Assembly: GCA_032158125.1 (NCBI GenBank)
Contig: JASKOT010000031.1
Location: 124,001-188,000 of the forward strand
Direction of reading: 5' to 3'
Length of the DNA stretch: 64,000 nt
Source of the DNA: Papiliotrema nemorosa
Taxonomy: Eukaryota; Basidiomycota; Tremellomycetes; Tremellales; Rhynchogastremaceae
The position numbers were made by a program, and so were the translations under genes. Numbering within the stretch: the stretch's first letter is position 1; each line of letters begins with the position of its first letter. Positions 57,654 to 64,000 of this stretch are shown here, piece after piece. Below the pieces are notes generated by a model that made no database searches, was not told the origin of the DNA, and saw nothing but the letters and a program-made list of their open reading frames with translations.

Positions 57654-58850
57654 ATGTCAGGCCAAACAGGCTCCCTGGCAGAGGTCCTTCGTCTGCCGGA
57701 GGAAGCGCAAGATGCCCAGAGAGTCGGGTTGGGTGACATGAATGGTCATTCGACCGATTTAGGTTCCCATCAAGGCGTCACGTCGTCCGACAGTAACATC
57801 CTCACTTGTAAGTGTAGCTCTTTACTCCTACATGGTCGTTCTGGGACCTCGGACGGCGCGCACTTGGCTGGAAGCGAGATTCATGATGTCAAGTCGAGCC
57901 GTATTTGTTCACACCCCTGGTGGACCGCAATGACTGCGACTGACTTGACAGACCTCGAAGGGCTCTATCCACCTCCCGAGCCTTCCACCAACGACAAACA
58001 TGGCTATGCATCTTCCAAGAGATCGTTATCACCTCCCAACACGAATATCAACATCGACCCAGCATTGGCGAGCCTCGCCCATATCGCGTCTACTTCCCGA
58101 GCTGAATACACCACTCCCCATCAAGAGAACTACCACCTGCCTACGTCATATGGAGGATTGGGTGAGATGGGTGGGAAGAGGAAGAAGGCACCTCATGAGA
58201 GAGCCGGATGGAATGAGATGCAGGGTGATCCAGGACCAAAAAAGAGGGGAAGGAAGAAGGCCAGCGAGTTGCCCTTGAATGCAGAGGCGTCGGGGTCGGG
58301 AGGGGAGGGATTGGAAGGTGCGGGAGTCGATGTCACAGCGTGTGTATCCAGGTGCGGGAAATATTGGAGCTAATGAGGTAGCGCGGATAGCAAGAATGCG
58401 AGGTCGGAGCAGAATAGAAAAGCTCAACAAGCGTTCAGGAGGCGAAGGGAGGAAAGAATGAAGGAGCTAGAAGCGGCTGCTGCTGCGCTGGGAGCAATGC
58501 AAGAACAATACTTCGAGGCGGAGCAGAAATTGCGAGAAAAGACTCTTGTATGTGTTGAACTTGGACTCGCGGGATATGCGCTGATGGTCCAGGAGGTTGA
58601 AGCAAAGACAATCGAGAATGCGGCTCTGCGAACAGCGCTCAAGATGGCATCGGCGACGTCTACAGTATCGATTCTCAATGCGAGAGGATCACTGGCAGTA
58701 GCTAGCGATGCAGTGGAAAGTTCTGGACCAGATGATCCCCGAGCTGTCGAGGCCGCCCTGGAATCACTGGCGGTGCAATCGAGAGAGCTGGCGAAACAAT
58801 TAACGACGAGGACGCATCAGGGGGACTCGACGGGGCAGGACAGGTCATAG
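57654..58850 (+). CDS. bZIP transcription factor, YAP/PAP1-like
   Basis: Four exons (57654-57807, 57952-58339, 58391-58547, 58593-58850) give exactly 319 codons including stop. Starts MSGQTGSLAEVLRLPEEAQD. The second exon has YLEGLYPPPEPSTNDKH, SLSPPNTNINIDPALASLAH and a basic GPKKRGRKKASEL stretch. The intron at 58340-58390, with branch site GCTAAT, splits the DNA-binding region, giving NARSEQNRKAQQAFRRRREE. The NxxAQxxFRxR signature is that of AP-1-like fungal bZIPs. A short zipper follows (RMKELEAAAAALGAMQEQYF, EAEQKLREKTL, EVEAKTIENAALRTALK). There is no cysteine-rich CRD typical of oxidative-stress Yap1. Targets unknown. Known role of the class: stress or metabolic gene control in the nucleus. 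Confidence 0.85.
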
Positions 58851-59211
58851 GGACAATCGGCAACGACGTCACCCTCTGCGATGATAAAATCGAATTCATG
58901 TGCAAGATATCCGCTAGCGAAGAGTCGCATGGAAAGAATGAAGGAAGCTGGGCCGCTTTGTGTAATGCACACTTGAAGCAGGTTCTTATGTATATATAGC
59001 TGCGCAGAGAGACGCAGGAACATCATGACCAGGATGCACATGGTTGCATGTGTCTACTCAGCTTTGCATTGCCAGAGCTCCGCGGGCATCATCTTTGCCT
59101 GGAGCCATTCTGAAACGTCACTGGGTCGGCGGGTGTTGTTGTTTCGAAGCCAGATTCACTGCCCATTCATTCCTACTCGTACCTTGTCTTTGGCAGTGCT
59201 TTCAAGGCAGG
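58851..59211. other. intergenic between bZIP gene and TRAPPC13
   Basis: 3' region of the bZIP gene and promoter of the next gene, both plus. A tatatata stretch at 58990-58998 lies ~215 nt before the ATG and could be a distant TATA element. Confidence 0.4.
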
Positions 59212-61154
59212 ATGGACGCGCCACCTCTTACCCTCTCAGTGTAAGCTACTCACCATCTGTCAAGCTGACAATAAAGACTACACTTGCGCCCGTCCACTCT
59301 ACTCTTACCTCCAGATGAAGACCCCCCGGTACCCAGCACCCTGCCAGACGAGCCCGTCCCACCATCTCATCCTCTTCCGACCTTCTCACCCGCCCACTCT
59401 TACCCTGCCCCTTATCCAGATACGATCCTCGGCTCCACCTTGTCCATCTCCCTCGATCTGGCAAATACCAAGACGTCTGGAAATGTAATGGGTGTAAGGA
59501 TGATGTGCGAGATTCAATCGCCAAGTGGTCGATATCGCCTAGGCGAGGTGATACACGGCCACGAAGAGGGTCAAGATCCTCTAGATGATACCCAAGAGGC
59601 GGTGGTTCTACCTGAGCTCGAGCCTGGCAAGAGTGTGAGATTGGATGTTGAGGGAGAGATGAAAGAGTTGGGGCTGCATATGATCATTGTGTCTGTGGCC
59701 TGGGAGACTTTGGACGGGAGAAGGACGTTCCAGCGTTTCTTCAAGTATAATGTGAGTAGCTCCCCCGGGTGACTGGCCTGGCTGAACATAAGGTGAATGC
59801 GCCATTGGCTATCAAGACGAGGATATACCAGACCTCACACCCGAACACAGCCCTGGATCTGAGCACCAGGGAACAGGTATATTTAGAGATACTTGCGCAG
59901 AATGTCTCCCCTGAGGGGATGGTATTTGACAGAGTCTACCTCGAGGCGGTACATGGGATGACATCGCGAATGGTCAAGTCACGCGAATCCACCGCTCAAG
60001 AGGATCAGGATGAGTCGGAAGCGGACAAGGAGACCAGGACGCTCTTGCCTAGTGAAACACGACAATACCTGTTCCTCCTCAGCCCGACGGCACATACTCA
60101 GGACGAAGCAGCTGTACCACGAACATCCTTCCCACCGATACATCAACCGGGCGCCATTCTGCCTCTGGGAAGACTCGACCTGACGTGGCGCTCGGGATTG
60201 GCACACGATCCGGGTCGTCTACAAACCTCCACTCTGAATCGTCGTATACCCGTCTCCTCCATCCCTCCCTCTCGGACATTATCCGCCGCTTCGCCTTCTC
60301 CAGGTGGTCGGATCAGTCCTCATCCGCCAATCCGTCTCGACGGTGATGAACCAGGACCAGAGTGGGAGTACGACTTGGTGATTCTGGGTCGACCCAGATT
60401 TGTCGATGTGGAGAAGGAGTTTGAGATTACCATCCGGGTCGGAATACGATCTGCCAAAGTCATTGATGAGGGGATAGATGATCCCGGTTCTCCCCGGGCT
60501 CCGATTCTCGGCGTCCAACATCTCGTCCGACCACCACCTCGTACGGCCCCGATACAGAGCACCGGACCGAAATTCACCTTTTCGCCCCCTTCTCGCGCGG
60601 GTACACCGATGACAAGAACAGGAAGCAACTCGTCGGCCGTCTCTAGACCTTTCTCGCCTTTATCTCAATTATCACAAGCAGGAGCAAGCTCGAGACCCAC
60701 GACCCCCGTTTCGTCTCAACTCCGGCAAGCTACATTGTCCAACATTGCCTCGCCATCAACGTCAACTTTACCCCTCTTACCTGCACCAACAATCCAGTCC
60801 GCTTCGTTCCCTCCCCCACCCATTCTCAAGGGGTCTACTGTGCCTATTAGACCGACTAAACCGGCACAGGAGATCCGGGGAGAGGTACAGCAATTAGGAG
60901 CGTCGTTGATTGTCATCCCGACGACCGACATGAAGATAGTAGAGGAAAAGCCAGAAACGACATATGCGGACCCTATTGCTCCCTTGAGACGTTGGGAGGC
61001 GACCTTTGAGCACAAACTCCGATACATAGCACTCGACGAGGGGCTGGCAGAGCTCGGCGGATCGAGGGTGTTATTGTTAGACGACGATATGGCCGGGTCG
61101 GGCAGTACGGGTCGGGAATGGGAAAGTTTAGGCGATGTCTGGGTCCAAGGATGA
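59212..61154 (+). CDS. TRAPP complex subunit 13 (TRAPPC13, DUF974)
   Basis: Subunit of the TRAPP tethering complexes in ER-Golgi or autophagic traffic. A short first exon MDAPPLTLSV and a 36-nt intron (GTAAGC...ATAAAG) lead to LHLRPSTLLLPPDEDP; this splice is tentative. The next parts match the family: LGSTLSISLDLANTKTSGNV, MCEIQSPSGRYRL, GLHMIIVSVAWETLDGRRTF, QRFFKYN|VNAPLAIKTRIY, LPSETRQYLFLLSP, ILPLGRLDLTWRSGLAHDPG then RLQTSTLNR. A low-complexity Ser/Pro insert of ~110 residues (RTAPIQSTGPKF onward) splits the C-terminal half before PIAPLRRWEATFEHKLRYIA. Total is about 610 residues versus ~420 in animals, mostly because of that insert. Confidence 0.83.
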
Positions 61155-61300
61155 GTTGTACCGAGGCGACGAATGTTGTACTAGCGCCAGATCTATGCCA
61201 TTCATACGGATCATCACACTTTGAATTGCTGATAAATCCACTACTTTTATCCGTCCTTCCTCGCGTCCCCTCTCTCCGATATTCACGAGACGACAGACAT

Positions 61301-63064
61301 TTACTTGCCCTCGAACATCTTCTTGATGGCAGCGGTGGAGTACGACTTGGGTCGCTCGAGGGGCATACCGAGAGCTCGGTCCCAGATGAGTTGAGAAGCA
61401 ACACCGAAAGCTCGGGAAACACCGAACAAGACGGTGTAGAAGTCTTGTTGGTGGAGACCGTAGTAGGTAAGGAGGACACCAGAGTGGGCATCCACGTTGG
61501 GCCAGGGGTCTGGGATGTCAGCAAGGGGTGTTATTGCGACACTGAATGGCTCACTCTTGGCCTTTCCGGCTTGAAGAAGGATGTCGGGGACAATCTTGTA
61601 GATTTGACCGACAAGCTTGAAGAGTGGGTCATCGGGGAGGTGCTTGAGGGCAAACTCTCGTTGAGCAGTGTATCGAGGGTCCTGTCAGTGTCAGCCGCCG
61701 CATTTTGATCATACTCAGTGTGACTTACAGTCTTTCGGAGGACGGCGTGACCGTAACCGGGGACGACTTGTCCACCCTTCAAGGTAGACCAAACGTACTC
61801 GGCAACCTTCTCGTCGGAGGCATCCTCTCCGATCTGAGATCGCATCTTCTGGGTCCATCGGAGAACCTCTTGGTTGGCAAGACTGGGCCATCAGTCACGA
61901 CTTCTTGCGATGGATATCCTATACTGACCCGTGAAGAGGACCGGCAAGACCGTTCAAAGCAGCGGCGTAAGACAAGAAGGGGTCGGAAAGAGCGGAACCG
62001 ACCAAGTGACCAGTGTGCGCCGAGACGTTTCCACCCTCGTGGTCCGAGTGGATGGTAATGTACAATCGCATCAAGTCGACGAATTGCTCATTGTCACCGT
62101 AACCGAGCATGGTAGCAAAGTTGGCAGAGTAATCCTTGTTGGCGTCAATGGCTGGGAGTTTTCCATCACCGTAGACGTTTCGGAAGATTCGTCCGGCGAT
62201 AGTGGGGAGCTTGGCGATGAGGTCCATAGAGTCATCGAAGGTGGTCTTCCAGTACTCTCGCTTGTGGACACCTTGCGAGTAGGCCTTGGCAAAGGCAGAG
62301 TCGTGGTTGAGCTATAGGTCGGTGCAAACTCTTGTGTAGATATATGGAATGCTTACAGCAGTGACAGCGAGGGAGAATTGACTCATAGGGTGCAAGGTGT
62401 TGGGGCATCGGTCAATGAGCTCCTCGACGAATTTGGGAATGGCAGCTCGGGCAGCCCATTCTTGAGAGAGACCCTTGGTCTGCTCGGCAGTAGGAACTTC
62501 TCCAGTGACGAGCAGCCAGAAGAGAGCCTCGGGAAGGGGCTCGGATCCACCAGGAGCAGCGGGCAGCTCCTTTTGGCACTCGGGGATGGTCTTGCCTCGG
62601 AATCGGATACCCTCCTCGGCGTCAAGGACGGATCCTTCCCAAATGAGGCCCTAGTTGTCAGCGGCAGCTACAAAAGTAGCAAGAGGGGCAAAGTGGCTCA
62701 CCTTGATACCTCGCATACCACCGTAGGCCTGGTCGACGGTGACCTCACCGAACGACTTGTTGCCGTGAGCGGCTCGGACGGCCTTTACATTCTCAATCTC
62801 TTGAGGGATAAGCTCGGCCAATCGGTCCTTGAGGGATTGGGCGTAAGCGACGTTGGAAGTCGCAAAAGTCCTTCCGACGGCAGGTCGGAGCTGAAGATCA
62901 GTCTGAGCGCCTGGAGTGATACGGGTAAGAGGGGAGTGGAAATTTAGATGGGATAGGATGACTGGCGGAGAGTAGGGACTCTCGCAACCCAGCCTGCCAG
63001 CGCCATCGCCTAAATAGCGACTTACAGTGTTTCGGAGAGCGGATCGAGAGAATGAGATGCTCAT
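61301..63064 (-). CDS. CIT1: citrate synthase, mitochondrial
   Basis: Condenses acetyl-CoA with oxaloacetate at entry to the TCA cycle, in the matrix. The start at 63064 reads [14 protein letters not shown], and the presequence continues after an intron ([19 protein letters not shown]). Then [40 protein letters not shown], and the catalytic set: [20 protein letters not shown] (His), [20 protein letters not shown] (His) and [18 protein letters not shown] (Asp). It ends KKMFEGK, with no peroxisomal SKL tail, so it is the mitochondrial form. About six introns. It lies ~150 nt from TRAPPC13, tail to tail. Confidence 0.96.
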
Positions 63065-63298
63065 TTTGATCTTTTGGATGTATGCACAAACAAGAAATGC
63101 AAAGAAAAGGGATGAAAGATACGGGGGGGTGCAGAGGTGAGGTGGGTGGGGTTCGCGGAATGACGCGGAATCAGAAAACAGCGCCCAACAGCCAAAAAAG
63201 CGGCAACGGCAATCAAACTCCCACCCCTACGGCCCGCCAAATTTGGGGGGCGAGACCACCTACACTGTACATTCGAAATAAATGCATGCATACTGACC
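63065..63298. other. citrate synthase promoter region
   Basis: Upstream region of the citrate synthase gene and 3' side of DOM34, both minus strand. It contains a G-run at 63123-63129 and AAAA patches. No gene. Confidence 0.4.
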
Positions 63299-64000
63299 CT
63301 ACGATGCATCTTCAGCAGCGACGGCAGCAGCATGAGCAGCATCTGCCTCTGCTTCTTTCGCTTCTCTCTCCTCCATCTCCACCACCTCTACATCCAGTGG
63401 GTAGGTCAATATCGCCGCAATTCCAGTCAACAAGTTTAACTGTTGTCCACTTTCGTGCATTGACGAGAAGATGAGAGCTTCCCCGCCGCGGGACCGAACC
63501 GCCTCCACCATTTCAACATAACGGCTACGAGTAGCCGGATCACTCGACCTGCGTAAACAGCGTCAGCACACACATCAAATGAAACGTCGTCCGGTCTTTT
63601 CGGGTGAGACTCACCTAAACAGATCGTCAGAAATGAGTAGAGTCCCCACTGCGCCCCGGTCTACTGCGAGAGCGACATGTTCCGGACCATACCATGCGCG
63701 TAACTCGTCTGTCGCCAACATTTTATGGAATCTGAGGTCAGTAACAAGGCAATATAGCACGACTCACTTGTCAAGTCCGACACCTTCCCGGGCAAACTTG
63801 GCACCTTGAAGCATCTTGGCCACTTCTGGCGCGCGTAACGCTTCGACCAACGAGTGCACATGCGGCGTATTGGAATGCACCTTGAGCCATTTGGATCTCG
63901 AAGCCAACAACGGCTTGTTTGAAGTCAACGTGGCCTGTTGAAAAATGTAATCGTACAACTGATGATGAGTGGAGGGAGACTATACGAGGAAACGATACTC
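63299..64000 (-). CDS. DOM34: Dom34/pelota ribosome rescue factor, 5' end beyond window
   Basis: eRF1-like protein that, with Hbs1, splits ribosomes stalled on mRNA (no-go/non-stop decay). Only the C-terminal part is present. It runs from the right edge (exon reading EYRFL), through an intron (about 63960-63985), [99 protein letters not shown], and [20 protein letters not shown] before [10 protein letters not shown]. The stop at 63299 follows an acidic/Ala-rich tail ([18 protein letters not shown]). Domain 3 of the family is complete. The N-terminal decoding domain lies outside the window. Confidence 0.92.

Overview
The window is about 64 kb of nuclear DNA from a basidiomycete fungus, most likely a tremellomycete yeast (Cryptococcus/Kwoniella-like). 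The reasons are many short introns of roughly 40-60 nt with GTNNGT donors and CTNAY-type branch sites, tight gene packing on both strands, a tRNA with a small intron after position 37, and a gene set (COQ5, GPD1, UBA1, DOM34, U1-70K) whose proteins read as basidiomycete. This is inference from sequence style; I cannot name the species. I found no transposons, CRISPR, plasmid or viral genes.

Layout, left to right. 1-9 kb: the 3'-truncated end of a secreted subtilisin-like protease (-), a small B12D/NDUFA4-like membrane protein (-), U1 snRNP 70K (+) and a glutathione S-transferase-like protein (+). 9-18 kb: a large TRP-like/FLC membrane protein (-) and ubiquitin-activating enzyme E1 (-). 18-26 kb: a predicted GPI-anchored secreted protein (-), SDHAF4 (+), COQ5 (+), GPD1 (+) and a HAD phosphatase (+). 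26-35 kb: an RCK-type CAMK kinase (-), a doubtful hypothetical gene (-), a GT32 glycosyltransferase (-), and the divergent pair MutY-type glycosylase (-) / PI31 proteasome regulator (+). 36-50 kb: an unknown acidic protein (+), a UPF0643 protein (+), an intronless Pcl-like cyclin (+), a SulP sulfate permease (-) and a mitochondrial-type PP2C phosphatase (-). 50-64 kb: SEC61 gamma (-), a NudCD1-like protein (-), tRNA-Val(CAC) (-), an unknown nuclear protein (+), a proline-rich hypothetical (-), a bZIP factor (+), TRAPPC13 (+), mitochondrial citrate synthase (-) and the 3' part of DOM34/pelota (-), cut by the right edge.

The content is housekeeping: respiration (SDHAF4, COQ5, citrate synthase, PP2C), protein turnover (E1, PI31), secretion (SEC61 gamma, TRAPPC13, GT32), RNA (U1-70K, DOM34, tRNA) and stress/osmotic response (GPD1, RCK kinase, bZIP, GST). 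These genes share processes but not an operon or cluster, and I see no convincing undescribed multi-gene system. The points that merit a second look are gene-level: an orphan TFIIIC B box next to the tRNA, a GC-AG intron in SEC61 gamma, tiny terminal exons, a PI31 tail variant, alternative starts/ends, and several conserved-looking proteins of unknown function. Exon boundaries were worked out by eye from splice signals and frame; those stated with numbers were checked for frame, the rest are approximate.
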